DNA of 64,000 bases. It comes from Pseudonocardia xinjiangensis. GTDB taxonomy: Bacteria; Actinomycetota; Actinomycetes; Mycobacteriales; Pseudonocardiaceae. The stretch is taken from the NCBI RefSeq assembly GCF_012911925.1, contig NZ_JAAXKY010000008.1:27249-91248 (forward strand), read 5' to 3'. Made by a program: the position numbers and the translations under genes. Position 1 is the stretch's first letter; the number at the start of each line of letters is the position of its first letter. Under the pieces are notes generated by a model that was not told the DNA's origin, ran no database searches, and saw only the letters and a list, made by a program, of their open reading frames with translations. This document shows positions 1 through 8,152 of this stretch, one piece after another.

Positions 1-2223
1 CCCCGAGGCTTCGGTGAGAGCGTCGACGGCGCGTCGCAGCACGATCACCCGCCGGGATGCCAGGTCGCCGAGCACCCTGCCCGTCAGGTCACCGTCGAAA
101 TCGTCGTTAACTGCCAGGGCCACGAGGGCGTCGACGGCGTAGAGGCGGTCGGCGCTCCTGCTGGCGGCAAGGCCGTAGACGAGACAGACGGCCATGTCGG
201 CCCCGAACGGGCCTCCGCACCGGGCCAGCGTCGGGAGCACCCTGCAGAGATCGCCATTGCGGTCGGGCTCGATCGAGGGCAGCACGTGCGGCCGGAGGTA
301 GGTCGCCACGACCTCCCGGTGTGAGGGCAGGACACCCGGCCACAACAGCGCCAGCCTGCCCCCTGACCTGGGGCCCGCGTCGTCCAAGCTCTGAGTGGAC
401 CCGGCGCGGGCAAGCAGATCCGCGAGGCCCGGCTCCTCCGGAAGGGCGGTGCACGCGTCTGGTGTCGTGTCGAGCCAGTGGTGCAGGCGCCGACCCGCGG
501 GTGAGGTGAGACTGGCGGCGCGGGCCGTGAACGCTGGATCGAGGTCACGGGGAAGCCGGAGCAGTGCCTGGGTCAGGTCGGCATCGCCCGGTTGCCGGCC
601 GTCGCGCTCGGCGGCCGCAAGCAGCCGGAGCATCCGATCCGGATCGACGTGCCCGTCGGTGGTGGCCGGGGTGGCCAGCAACTCCGGCGGGGCGGTGCCG
701 GCCCGGAACTGGTCGGCCAGTTCGACCAGCCTGCGGGTGAGCACGGCACTCAGGGCAGGTTCTTTCGGGACGTAGTCGTACGACGGCAGCCGCGACGGGG
801 GTTCGTCCACGCCCGACGCCGCGCGCACCAGGCCGTACCAGCCCCCGGTCCATGGCGAGATGTACGGCGCCAGCGCCGCGGCGAGCCCGTGCCGGTCGGC
901 CCGGAACCCGCGCACCAACCCGTCCAGCACCCGCTCCAGGAGCGGTACCTCGACGGTGCCCCGCAGCACCCGTCTCAGCTCGCCGACGAGCTCCCCGACC
1001 GAGGCGGTGGGCTGCAGTGGCAGCGCGACATAGGGCGACGCCGGGCCCGGCGCCACGACGGCGCGCGCTGTGGGCAGGGCCTCCCCCAACAACGCATGGG
1101 CCTGACGGGCCAGGTCGCCGGTGAGCTCTGCCGCCGCGGCGCGCAGCGCATCCCGCCCGGCGGTGCCGGCGGCCGACAGATGCCGCGCCACGACCGTCAA
1201 CGCCTGCTCGGCCAGGTCGACGGCGGCGTTACCCAACCCGCCGGCCAACACCGGCACCAGGACGGGCAGGTGAGCGGGGTCGCGCCGGGCCACCGCGTCC
1301 AGCCAGCGCAGCTGGGTGCGGACGAGCTTCTTCTCCGGGCGCAGCAGGACCACCTCGCCGGCCTCGGCCAGCACCGACACCGGGAGCCGGCCCGCGTCGT
1401 CCAATGCCCGGAGGGCCAGCTGGGCCGCCTCCGCGACGGCGGTCTGCTCGCTGACCAGCAGACCGAGGTACTCCTGGCGGTGGGCGGCCACCTCGTCGGG
1501 AGTGGGCCCGAGGTCGGCGTGCAGGGACAGCACGTCCCGCATCGGGGCGCGGCGGTCGCCGGCCCGCATCCGGTACAGGCAGCCGGTGAGCAGCGCCTCC
1601 CGGCTGACCCGGCCCTGGCGGCACAGCTCCAGCAGGCGCGCCATGCCGCCCCAGTACGTCGTGTCGGCGACGGCGCCGTCGACCTCGAACAGGTGCGGCA
1701 GCATCACCGGCAACCACGTGTCCGACGAGAACACATAGGGCTCGCTCCGGGAGCTCAGCACGTAGCGCGCCCAGCCCCGCACCATGGCATCGGTCACCAC
1801 CGGGCCGACTCCGGCGGCGCCCAGCAACGCGTAGGCCAGCGGCCAGTGCAGATCGACGCTGCCCGGCCGCACGCGCTCGGCGAGTTGGCGCGCCACGGAG
1901 GCGATCGCCGGCCGCCCCGGGGCAGCGAGCACCCGGGCGACGTGAACGGCCACCGACGGGTCGGCGCTGCGGAGCAGCTCCCTGCGGCGCAACCACACCA
2001 CCACCCCGGCAACCGTCGGTAGGCACCCGGCGCCGGCAACCAGCAGGGCAGGCACGTGGGGATGCGGCCGGACCGGACCAGGGTCCAGCTCGTCGCGGTA
2101 GGCGCGGACCGTGTCGGCCAGAGCGCGGCGGGCCGGCTCGTCGAGCTCGAGCAACACGTCCGCGACCGCGCCGGGGCCGGCGGTCGAGAGCAGGGCACGC
2201 AGCCCGTCGCCGTCGAGGCTCAT
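1..2223 (-). CDS. DUF6493-family protein, 3' end outside window
   Basis: The minus-strand frame starting at ATG 2223 stays open for 741 codons to base 1, so the gene continues beyond the window. The protein is mostly alpha-helical with HEAT-like character. It carries the segment PPELLATPATTDGHVDP at about residues 512-528, which I recognise as a hallmark of DUF6493 proteins; an SYDYVPKEP stretch lies about 30 residues earlier. The ATG overlaps the TGA of the upstream SWIM gene (ATGA at 2220-2223), so the two are almost certainly translationally coupled. The biochemical function of DUF6493 is unknown to me. SWIM plus helical partner proteins often sit near MoxR ATPase and vWA genes, which would lie to the left, out of view. 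Confidence 0.85.
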   Translation of the reverse strand, partial: MSLDGDGLRALLSTAGPGAVADVLLELDEPARRALADTVRAYRDELDPGPVRPHPHVPALLVAGAGCLPTVAGVVVWLRRRELLRSADPSVAVHVARVLAAPGRPAIASVARQLAERVRPGSVDLHWPLAYALLGAAGVGPVVTDAMVRGWARYVLSSRSEPYVFSSDTWLPVMLPHLFEVDGAVADTTYWGGMARLLELCRQGRVSREALLTGCLYRMRAGDRRAPMRDVLSLHADLGPTPDEVAAHRQEYLGLLVSEQTAVAEAAQLALRALDDAGRLPVSVLAEAGEVVLLRPEKKLVRTQLRWLDAVARRDPAHLPVLVPVLAGGLGNAAVDLAEQALTVVARHLSAAGTAGRDALRAAAAELTGDLARQAHALLGEALPTARAVVAPGPASPYVALPLQPTASVGELVGELRRVLRGTVEVPLLERVLDGLVRGFRADRHGLAAALAPYISPWTGGWYGLVRAASGVDEPPSRLPSYDYVPKEPALSAVLTRRLVELADQFRAGTAPPELLATPATTDGHVDPDRMLRLLAAAERDGRQPGDADLTQALLRLPRDLDPAFTARAASLTSPAGRRLHHWLDTTPDACTALPEEPGLADLLARAGSTQSLDDAGPRSGGRLALLWPGVLPSHREVVATYLRPHVLPSIEPDRNGDLCRVLPTLARCGGPFGADMAVCLVYGLAASRSADRLYAVDALVALAVNDDFDGDLTGRVLGDLASRRVIVLRRAVDALTEASG

Positions 2224-3713
2224 CGGGTCTCCTCCAGGATGGCCGGGGCCGGCACGGCCGGAGAGGAGCAGGGCAGAGCCGGTAGCGGCGACACTGCGAA
2301 GGACGGCTCGCTGATCGACACTGCTAGTGCGTGCTTGCACGGGCCCCGACCACCTTGGTGGTCGGCCCACCACCGGCAGGTGCAGCCCAACCGCCCGTCC
2401 GAGGTCCGGTGCACCAGGTAGCGCCGCTCCCCCGACAGGACCTCGACGTCCTCGCCCACTCGGCGGACGGCGTCGGCACCGGCGAGTGTCCGGGCCCCGG
2501 CAAGGCGCGGATGAAGCGCGGCGAGGCGTTCGGGCGCGTACGGCAGCTCCCGGTGGAAGTAGGCGGCCTCCGCGCAGTCGTAGCCGACCCGCCCCGATCC
2601 GGCCAGCACGGCGAGCGCGCTGCGGACGCGGTCGGGGGAGATGCCTCCGCGCGCCGCCACCGCCTCGATGTCGAGCACCGACGCCCCCGCCGACAGCCCG
2701 GCGATCAGGCCGGCGTCGATGAGCGCCCGATCCGCCCCGCGTGCTCCCCCGGCATCGGGGGTTTCACCGGTGCCGGGCGGAGCGAGCACCAGGTCGTCGA
2801 GCAGCCGACCTTCGCCGGAGAAACCCCGGTCGTTGGCCGGGGACAGCATCAGCCAGAACCGCATGCTGCCCAGGTCCAGCTCCCAGCCGCTGCACGCCGC
2901 CGGGCCTCCCGCGGCCACCTGCGGGCCGTAGAGCCGCAAGGATCGAGCAAACCTGAGCAGTGGACGGAGCGGGGCGAGCCGGTGCGCCGCGGGCAGGCAC
3001 ACGGCTCCGGGCACCGCTGCGGTGGAGGCGCGCAGCGATCGGCCGGCCGGCAGCACCCAGCGCACAGCCGGCCCCGCCTGCAGGCGCTGGAAGAATGCTC
3101 GTGCCTCGGCGGCGCCCAACTGCGCGCGCGGCTCGAACTCCGCGGCCACCGCCGGTACCTCGGCCAGCCCGCGCAGCCATCTTTCCGGCAGCGGCACCCG
3201 CTTCTCCACGAGCGCACCGTCCAGCGTCGCGACGGTCAGGTCGTCGGGGCCTACCGACAGGCGCAGCGGATCACCGGCACCGACCCTGGTCAGCGCCGTG
3301 TACAGCGCCGGGTTGATGTCGACGTTGGTGGTGCCCTCGTCGAACCACTCCCCGTCCAGCCCGGGCGCGAGCACGTCCAGCCGCGTGTACACCCCGCAGC
3401 AGCCCGACAGGGACTCGAAGCGCAGCCGCTCGCCGTCCCCGGTGACCACCGGGTCGCGGTAGGCGCTTCCCATCCCGCCCTTTCCCCTCCCGTCCGCCGT
3501 GCGGCCGGTCCGGCGGAAGTCGGTTCGTGCGAGATCCGCCAGCGCAACGAGCCCGGCTGCGGCCGCCGCGGGGGCGGTGGCGAATCCGGTGAAGAACCGC
3601 GGATGTGCCGACGGCCCCCGTGCCGTGCGGCCCCCGGCCGTCTGCAGCACCAGCTTCCGGTTCACCAGCGCGGAGGCGGCCCGATAGCCACTGGTGTGCA
3701 TCTCGCTACTCAT
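2220..3713 (-). CDS. SWIM zinc finger family protein
   Basis: This protein of about 497 residues has a C-terminal SWIM finger, CTC-x12-CKH at about residues 444-461, which matches the CxC-xn-CxH zinc ligand pattern. SWIM domains bind DNA or proteins. The large N-terminal part is rich in Ala, Gly and Leu and has no motif I can name. The start is uncertain. ATG 3713 begins MSSEMHTSGYRAAS; an in-frame upstream ATG at 3764 and a downstream ATG at 3701 are alternatives, and no strong ribosome site separates them. It is the first gene of a two-gene unit with the DUF6493 gene (ATGA overlap). YehQ-type SWIM proteins of enterobacteria are a comparable family, but equivalence is only inferred. Confidence 0.85.
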   Translation of the reverse strand: MSSEMHTSGYRAASALVNRKLVLQTAGGRTARGPSAHPRFFTGFATAPAAAAAGLVALADLARTDFRRTGRTADGRGKGGMGSAYRDPVVTGDGERLRFESLSGCCGVYTRLDVLAPGLDGEWFDEGTTNVDINPALYTALTRVGAGDPLRLSVGPDDLTVATLDGALVEKRVPLPERWLRGLAEVPAVAAEFEPRAQLGAAEARAFFQRLQAGPAVRWVLPAGRSLRASTAAVPGAVCLPAAHRLAPLRPLLRFARSLRLYGPQVAAGGPAACSGWELDLGSMRFWLMLSPANDRGFSGEGRLLDDLVLAPPGTGETPDAGGARGADRALIDAGLIAGLSAGASVLDIEAVAARGGISPDRVRSALAVLAGSGRVGYDCAEAAYFHRELPYAPERLAALHPRLAGARTLAGADAVRRVGEDVEVLSGERRYLVHRTSDGRLGCTCRWWADHQGGRGPCKHALAVSISEPSFAVSPLPALPCSSPAVPAPAILEETR

Positions 3714-3937
3714 GGTGGTGGAAGGTAGGGCGACCCACCGACACTTCCGGGTGAACGCGTCCACGGGGCTCTATCTCGTACAGCACGCGACGGGCACGAG
3801 ACGGCGGCGGGCCGAGCACCCGGCCATCTACACGTGTTCGGATCCACCCGACCGGAACGGACGCCAACCCGGGTGACACCCGCACGCCGACTGTTGGATG
3901 ATCGTTCCGAGCCCGAGAGGGCAGGAGGTGAACCGCT

Positions 3938-4399
3938 GTGAAACTTGCTGAGGCGCTCGCGCTGCGCGCCGACTCGCGGCGTCGGATCGAGGAGCTACGC
4001 GCCCGCATCATCGACAGCGCGATCTACCAGGAGGGCACCGAGCCCGCCGAGGACCCCACTGCGCTGCTCGCCGAGGCGGACCAGCTGTTCGACCAGCTGG
4101 AGTCGCTGATCCGCCGGATCAACCGCACCAACTCCGTCACGGACCTCGGCGCGGACGGCACCATGACCGACGCGCTGGCCCGCAGGGACGCGCTGCGGAT
4201 GCGGCACTCATTGCTGATAGCGGCGGCAGAGGTAGCAGCAGGCCGGGGCAACTTCCGGCAGCTGCGCTCCGAGCTGCGGTATCTATCAGCGCTGCCGGTG
4301 GCCCCACTGCGCGCCCGGGCGGACCAGGTGGCTCGGGAGATCCGTGAGCTGGACGGCCGCATCCAGCAGGCGAACTGGGACGTCGAACTGGACGAGTAG
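3938..4399 (+). CDS. DIP1984 family protein
   Basis: The 153-residue protein is highly charged and helical. It starts KLAEALALRADSRRRIEELR, and the middle carries LLAEADQLFDQLESLIRRIN and TMTDALARRDALR, which are typical of the DIP1984 family (called septicolysin-like in some databases). It is probably a coiled-coil protein; no enzymatic role is established. The GTG start at 3938 is supported by a perfect AGGAGG at 3923-3928, nine bases upstream. It has its own promoter region, divergent from the SWIM gene, and faces the NUDIX gene convergently. Confidence 0.85.
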   Translation: MKLAEALALRADSRRRIEELRARIIDSAIYQEGTEPAEDPTALLAEADQLFDQLESLIRRINRTNSVTDLGADGTMTDALARRDALRMRHSLLIAAAEVAAGRGNFRQLRSELRYLSALPVAPLRARADQVAREIRELDGRIQQANWDVELDE

Positions 4400-4467
4400 A
4401 GCCAGGCGGGAGCAGGTAGCCGAACGGGGAGCGGGCACACACCCGATGGGCCGGCGGGTCAATTTCG

Positions 4468-4490
4468 GCCCTCCGTCGTGTGTGGAGGGC
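4468..4490. terminator. Stem-loop between convergent genes
   Basis: GCCCTCC (4468-4474) and GGAGGGC (4484-4490) form a perfect 7-bp stem with a 9-base loop, 69 bases after the DIP1984-type stop and between two convergent genes. No T-tract follows, so intrinsic termination is plausible but weakly supported. Confidence 0.4.
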
Positions 4491-4660
4491 AGCACATGGG
4501 GTGCAAACCCCGCATTACAGCGCATGCCCGGAACCGCGCACAGGTGAGCAGTGCACCGTGCACGACGCACTACCACGTGTCGACCCCGTTCGGTGAGGGT
4601 GGGTAAGGGGAAACAAGCGCTCCCGCGCACGTCATCGATCTCGGGACTGTGCCGACCGGG

Positions 4661-5131
4661 TCAGCCCAGGTACGGCTGAACGTCGGCCCGCAACCCGTCG
4701 TCGATCCGCACCCGCATGCGCGGATGGATGTCGAGCCCGTCGAGCGCCTGCGGCTCGACCCAGCCCACCTGCGTCGACTCGGCGCTGGTCGTCAGCTCGC
4801 CCCCGACCTGCCGCGCCCGGAAGCAGATGGAGAACTCCTGCCGCACCTCGCCGTCCTCATACGCGATGACGTGCCCGGGATGTGAGTAGATGCCGACGAG
4901 ACCGACGATCTCGACCTCGACACCCGTCTCCTCCAGCGTCTCCCGCACAGCCGCGGACGGCGTGGACTCCCCCACCTCCTGCCCGCCACCCGGCAGCGCC
5001 CACTGGCCGTTGTCGGCGCGCTCGATCATCAGCACCCGTCCGGCATCGTCCTGGACGAAGGCGGTCACGCCGACGACGAGGCTGTTGGGCTTCGGCGCTG
5101 ACGGGTCGTCGAGGTAGTCGATCTTCGGCAC
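4661..5131 (-). CDS. NUDIX hydrolase
   Basis: The 156-residue protein has the complete NUDIX box: a GQEVGE segment followed by RETLEETGV at about residues 50-71, matching Gx5Ex7REUxEExGU. The Glu residues bind the divalent metal that activates water to cleave a nucleoside diphosphate linked to another moiety. The N-terminal strand (SLVVGVTAFVQDDAGRVLMI) and the WALPGG entry to the box are standard. The substrate cannot be read from sequence; the size fits a small house-cleaning or ADP-ribose-type hydrolase. It is a monocistronic gene convergent with the DIP1984-type gene. Confidence 0.92.
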   Translation of the reverse strand: MPKIDYLDDPSAPKPNSLVVGVTAFVQDDAGRVLMIERADNGQWALPGGGQEVGESTPSAAVRETLEETGVEVEIVGLVGIYSHPGHVIAYEDGEVRQEFSICFRARQVGGELTTSAESTQVGWVEPQALDGLDIHPRMRVRIDDGLRADVQPYLG

Positions 5132-5186
5132 ACGACCTTGCTACCACCCCGGCGGCCCGGCGGTAACCCGAACGGCCCACTTCCCG

Positions 5187-5200
5187 CCCGCGAGTCGCCC
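5187..5200. repeat. CCCGCGAGTCGCCC intergenic repeat, copy 1
   Basis: The 14-mer CCCGCGAGTCGCCC lies here, upstream of the NUDIX gene, and again at 63857-63870. A partial copy, CCCGCGAGT, is at the right edge of the window (63992-64000). All copies are intergenic. Confidence 0.6.
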
Positions 5201-5315
5201 CATACCTACTGGCACCTCACGAAGATCGGCCGCTGCCGCTCGCGGCGCCATGCTCCGGTCATCCCGACACACCCTGGCCGTCCGTCGGGTAGAGCCTGCC
5301 CGGTCGAGCTGCCCG

Positions 5316-5564
5316 ATGCGGCTGCTCGATCCCGTCGACGTACCACGCGACCGGCTGCCGCACCCCGAGTTGGCCGACCACGAACCGAGTCACAGAGACC
5401 GCCGAAACGACACGCTGAGGTGGTCAGGCCGCGTACTCGCCGCCCTCCACGACGTCCACGGCCTGTCCTGGCCGGCGATCGCCCGACTGACGGACATCCC
5501 GCAGTCCACCGCACATCGTCGCGCCCAGCCGTACCTCGCTACCGAGGACCAGGAAGGGACTTGA
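5316..5564 (+). CDS. Small helix-turn-helix-like protein
   Basis: This is a possible 82-residue protein. Its C-terminal half contains LHDVHGLSWPAIARLTDIPQ followed by STAHRRAQPYL, which has the spacing of a helix-turn-helix or sigma-region-4 motif. The N-terminal half is polar, with several Pro, His and Arg residues. No strong ribosome site is visible and an upstream ATG at 5250 is in the same frame, so the start is open. It stands alone between the NUDIX gene and a large hairpin. It could be a small regulator or a remnant of a larger one. Confidence 0.4.
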   Translation: MRLLDPVDVPRDRLPHPELADHEPSHRDRRNDTLRWSGRVLAALHDVHGLSWPAIARLTDIPQSTAHRRAQPYLATEDQEGT

Positions 5565-5610
5565 GGAGCTGATCGTGGTGGAGATCGCACCTCGCAGCGA
5601 AGGGATCCGG

Positions 5611-5668
5611 GCGAGATCGACCTGGTGGGGGTAGCGAGCACGCAAAACCCCCACCAGGTCGACCTCGC
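5611..5668. other. 22-bp stem-loop
   Basis: The arms at 5611-5632 and 5647-5668 pair over 22 bp with a single mismatch (A5616/C5663). The inner 16 bp are perfect, from TCGACCTGGTGGGGGT to its reverse complement. The loop is 14 bases and holds an A-run. It is too long for an ordinary terminator and lies about 50 bases after the small HTH gene. It may be a terminator, the end of a mobile element, or a structured RNA. Confidence 0.7.
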
Positions 5669-6207
5669 ACGCTCGAGTGGGCCGGACAGCGGTCACGGAG
5701 GGATAGGCTCAGCGGCGGGCTGCGGCGAACTATCCGGTCCACATCCAGCCGACGCAGGCTCATCTCGCACTGGTGGCATAGGAACGGGGGGTAGCCGACC
5801 GGCACCCACTTCCCGGGCCGCGGTTGGACCTGACCCACCTTCGTGCGAACCCCGAGGACTCGGTCGCCGTTTGTGTGTCGTTCATGCCCCGATCCTGGGT
5901 TGACAGGACGGTCGCGCTGCCCAGCGTCGGCCACAGATGTTCAACATCAGGCCACGAGACCTCGGACGCACGGCACCTCACGCTGGATGGGGACCAGCCA
6001 CGCCTCCAACCTGCCGCCGCGAGGGAGGCTGCCGGATCCGCGCCATTCAACCCCTCCCGGCTGCGCGGTGAACAGAAAATCTGCACGTTCGCTCATCCAC
6101 TGGTGCCGGGCAGAAGCCCCCCAATGAGGCGATAATCGAACCGTCACGACCGCGCTAACGTCATGGCCATCCATATTCTCCACCCCACGGGCAGGGAAAG
6201 GATCACC
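5669..6207. other. Non-coding or decayed stretch
   Basis: No convincing gene is visible on either strand across about 540 bases. Base composition is less GC-biased by codon position than in neighbouring genes. A minus-strand frame near 5700-5930 reads like ordinary protein in parts, but I cannot assign it to a family. Confidence 0.5.
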
Positions 6208-6390
6208 ATGTCAGGCAAGTTCGAGGTCTACCAAGATCGATCCGGGAAGTACCGCTTCCGTCTCAAGGCCAGCAACGGCCAGGTCGTGGCGACCGGAGAG
6301 GCCTACGAGACGAAAGCGGCGGCGTTGAAGGGCTGCCAATCGGTCGTCAAGGCCGCCACCGGGGCACCCGTCGTCGAAGCCGGGGCCTGA
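6208..6390 (+). CDS. DUF1508 (YegP-like) protein
   Basis: This 60-residue protein is one YegP/DUF1508 repeat. It starts MSGKFEVYQDRSGKYRFRLK, followed by ASNGQVVATGEAYETKAAALKGCQSV, which is the classic pattern of this small beta-rich domain. ATG 6208 is chosen over an in-frame ATG at 6163 because GGGAAAGGA lies at 6194-6202, five bases upstream, and because the family starts here. Proteins of this family are abundant and often stress-linked, but their molecular role is not settled. Confidence 0.88.
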   Translation: MSGKFEVYQDRSGKYRFRLKASNGQVVATGEAYETKAAALKGCQSVVKAATGAPVVEAGA

Positions 6391-6484
6391 CAACCAATGA
6401 CACTGGGTGGGCGCCTCTCCGGAGGCGCCCACAGCCGCCGACCATCCCCGTCCGGCACAGCCGGTACGCCAGAACGCACTTCCA

Positions 6485-6796
6485 TCACGTGGTCGGCGCA
6501 GATCCGGCCTGTTCCGCCTCATCCAACGCGCCGGTCGCCCAGCGCCGTCGGATCAGATCCACAACCTCGGCCAGCGAGTCGACAACCCGGTCATTCCCCG
6601 TGAAGCCGTGATCTGGGTCGAACGACACCCCCCATCGGGATGAAGGGTGCCCGTCCAGCACCGCAAAACTGGTGCCTCGCCGAATTGTGATCGACAGTGC
6701 GCCGGACGAGAACGCGAAGCTGTCGATTATCTGCACTTCGTCACCGAACGCCGCTCGGATGGCTCTCGTGGCGGCCTCGAGTTCGTCCGCTCCCAT
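6485..6796 (-). CDS. Hypothetical small protein
   Basis: This 103-residue protein starts MGADELEAATRAIRAAFGDE, runs through a strand-rich centre (FAFSSGALSITIRRGTSFAV) and a DPDHGF turn, and ends in a polar tail. ATG 6796 is preferred to ATG 6817 because GGAGG (6801-6805) is correctly spaced before it. I do not recognise the family. The alpha-beta pattern and size resemble small immunity-type or housekeeping orphan proteins, but nothing nearby suggests a toxin partner. Confidence 0.6.
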   Translation of the reverse strand: MGADELEAATRAIRAAFGDEVQIIDSFAFSSGALSITIRRGTSFAVLDGHPSSRWGVSFDPDHGFTGNDRVVDSLAEVVDLIRRRWATGALDEAEQAGSAPTT

Positions 6797-7064
6797 TTCG
6801 CCTCCGCCTGAAGTCACCGTGCCAGAACCTCTACGCCGGGCCGCAGAGCGGGTTCGAGCCTAGTGCCGTCGACCCGGCCATCGTGGCGCTGTCGTTGAAG
6901 CACGGACACGGTGTCGCAGGCGCGGATCTGGGTGGTCGGGGCGGCGCCGCGGGTGGTCACACCGCCGGCGGGGCTGCCGATCGGGGGTCCGGACGATGGT
7001 CCGGTCCTCCGACGCAGCCCCGCCGGCGGTGGTGTGGCGCAGCCCCGTCGACCGGCCGTTACAC

Positions 7065-7631
7065 CTAGAGCTGGCCGCGGATGGCGCCGCCGGGGAATTC
7101 GGCGGTGTGCAGGTTCACGTAGAATTCGCCGGGGTGGGTCTCGATCTGCCGCAGGAGCGCCTGGTTGGTCACCCTCACCGTGCCGCTCACCGTGTTGCGC
7201 CCGGCGGCCACCTTCTTCATGAAGAACGGAACCACGACGGGGCCGTCCTTACCGATCGGGCCCTGGTGGATGTGACCCTCGGTCGGCGCGCTGATGCCCT
7301 TCCACGAGAAGAAGTACGTGACCTCGTCACCCTGGATGCTCACCCGGGCGGTTCCGCTGCCGTTCCGGTCGCCGGCCTTCTTCGGGCCACTCGCGACCCG
7401 CACCTCGTTCGTGCCCTTCATGACGGTCGAGAAGTGCCAGGCCTTGACGGCGTCGCTCTGCGCTGTGCTGGTCAGAGCGGTCGGCACGACCGCCGCGGTG
7501 CTGACCGTCGGAGTGGCGGTGGCCGGTTGCGCGGCCGCGGACGTTCCGGTGAACCCTGCGAGGGCCAGTCCGGCGACCGCCGCGGTGGCGGCCGTCCCGA
7601 CCAGGACGCGTCGGGTCAGGCTGCGAATCAT
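7065..7631 (-). CDS. Secreted CHRD domain protein
   Basis: The protein has 188 residues. The first 35 or so (MIRSLTRRVLVGTAATAAVA and onward to a TSAAAQ cleavage region) are a secretion signal. The rest is one CHRD domain: GTNEVRVASGPKKAGDRNGSG, VTYFFSWKGISAPTEGHIHQ, and the terminal YVNLHTAEFPGGAIRGQL, which is the most conserved part of the domain. It is probably an exported or surface-attached protein. The start at 7631 is fixed by AGGAGG at 7638-7643. The gene is monocistronic. Confidence 0.9.
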   Translation of the reverse strand: MIRSLTRRVLVGTAATAAVAGLALAGFTGTSAAAQPATATPTVSTAAVVPTALTSTAQSDAVKAWHFSTVMKGTNEVRVASGPKKAGDRNGSGTARVSIQGDEVTYFFSWKGISAPTEGHIHQGPIGKDGPVVVPFFMKKVAAGRNTVSGTVRVTNQALLRQIETHPGEFYVNLHTAEFPGGAIRGQL

Positions 7632-7919
7632 GTGGATCCTCCTGTTGGTGAACCGATGCCCAGCGCACGAGCTCACATGCCCGAACACGCGCCCGAGGTA
7701 TCGCCGCGTTCAGCAGGAACAGGAGACGAGAATCATGCTGTACGAGTCGACCGGCCGTGTATTGTCTCCCATTCCGCTCGGGAACCGGACGAATGGCCGG
7801 TAGCCCATGAAAGGGTCTGGCATCGCGCCGGTGGCGGTCGGGGGCCACCTCGACGCCATGTGCTGCGCGGCGAATCGCCGCGAAGCCGGGGCGTCGCACC
7901 CCATTGCCGCGCCGGAGAC

Positions 7920-8024
7920 GCCGCGTCGATCTCCGCCGGCGGTCGGATCCTCGCCAAGCTGGGACTCCGCACCCGCGTGCACGCGGCGATCTACGCGTAC
8001 GAGCACGGCCTCGTGGAACGCTGA
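7920..8024 (+). pseudogene. LuxR-type response regulator, C-terminal scrap
   Basis: The frame ending at the TGA 8022-8024 reads GRILAKLGLRTRVHAAIYAYEHGLV, the last helices of a NarL/LuxR DNA-binding domain. The upstream part of the domain and the whole receiver domain are absent, so this is a remnant of a deleted two-component regulator. Confidence 0.6.
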
Positions 8025-8152
8025 CGTCGGGGTTCGGGCGGACCCCGGTCGCTGTTCATTGTGGTCGACACCCGCCCGGGACACCTCTAGCCTGATGGGC
8101 GTACCGCACCGGTGGCGGCTTCCTCCCACACGTCGTGAACAGGAGAGCCGTG

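Noticed and set aside
592..2022. Long plus-strand ORF (476 codons)
   Set aside because: It is antisense to the DUF6493 frame, rich in Arg, Gly, Gln and His, and has no domain or ribosome site. GC-rich third positions make such shadows.
4495..4525. tRNA-like sequence GGTGCAAACCCCGC
   Set aside because: It resembles a T arm but no acceptor, D or anticodon arms can be folded around it.
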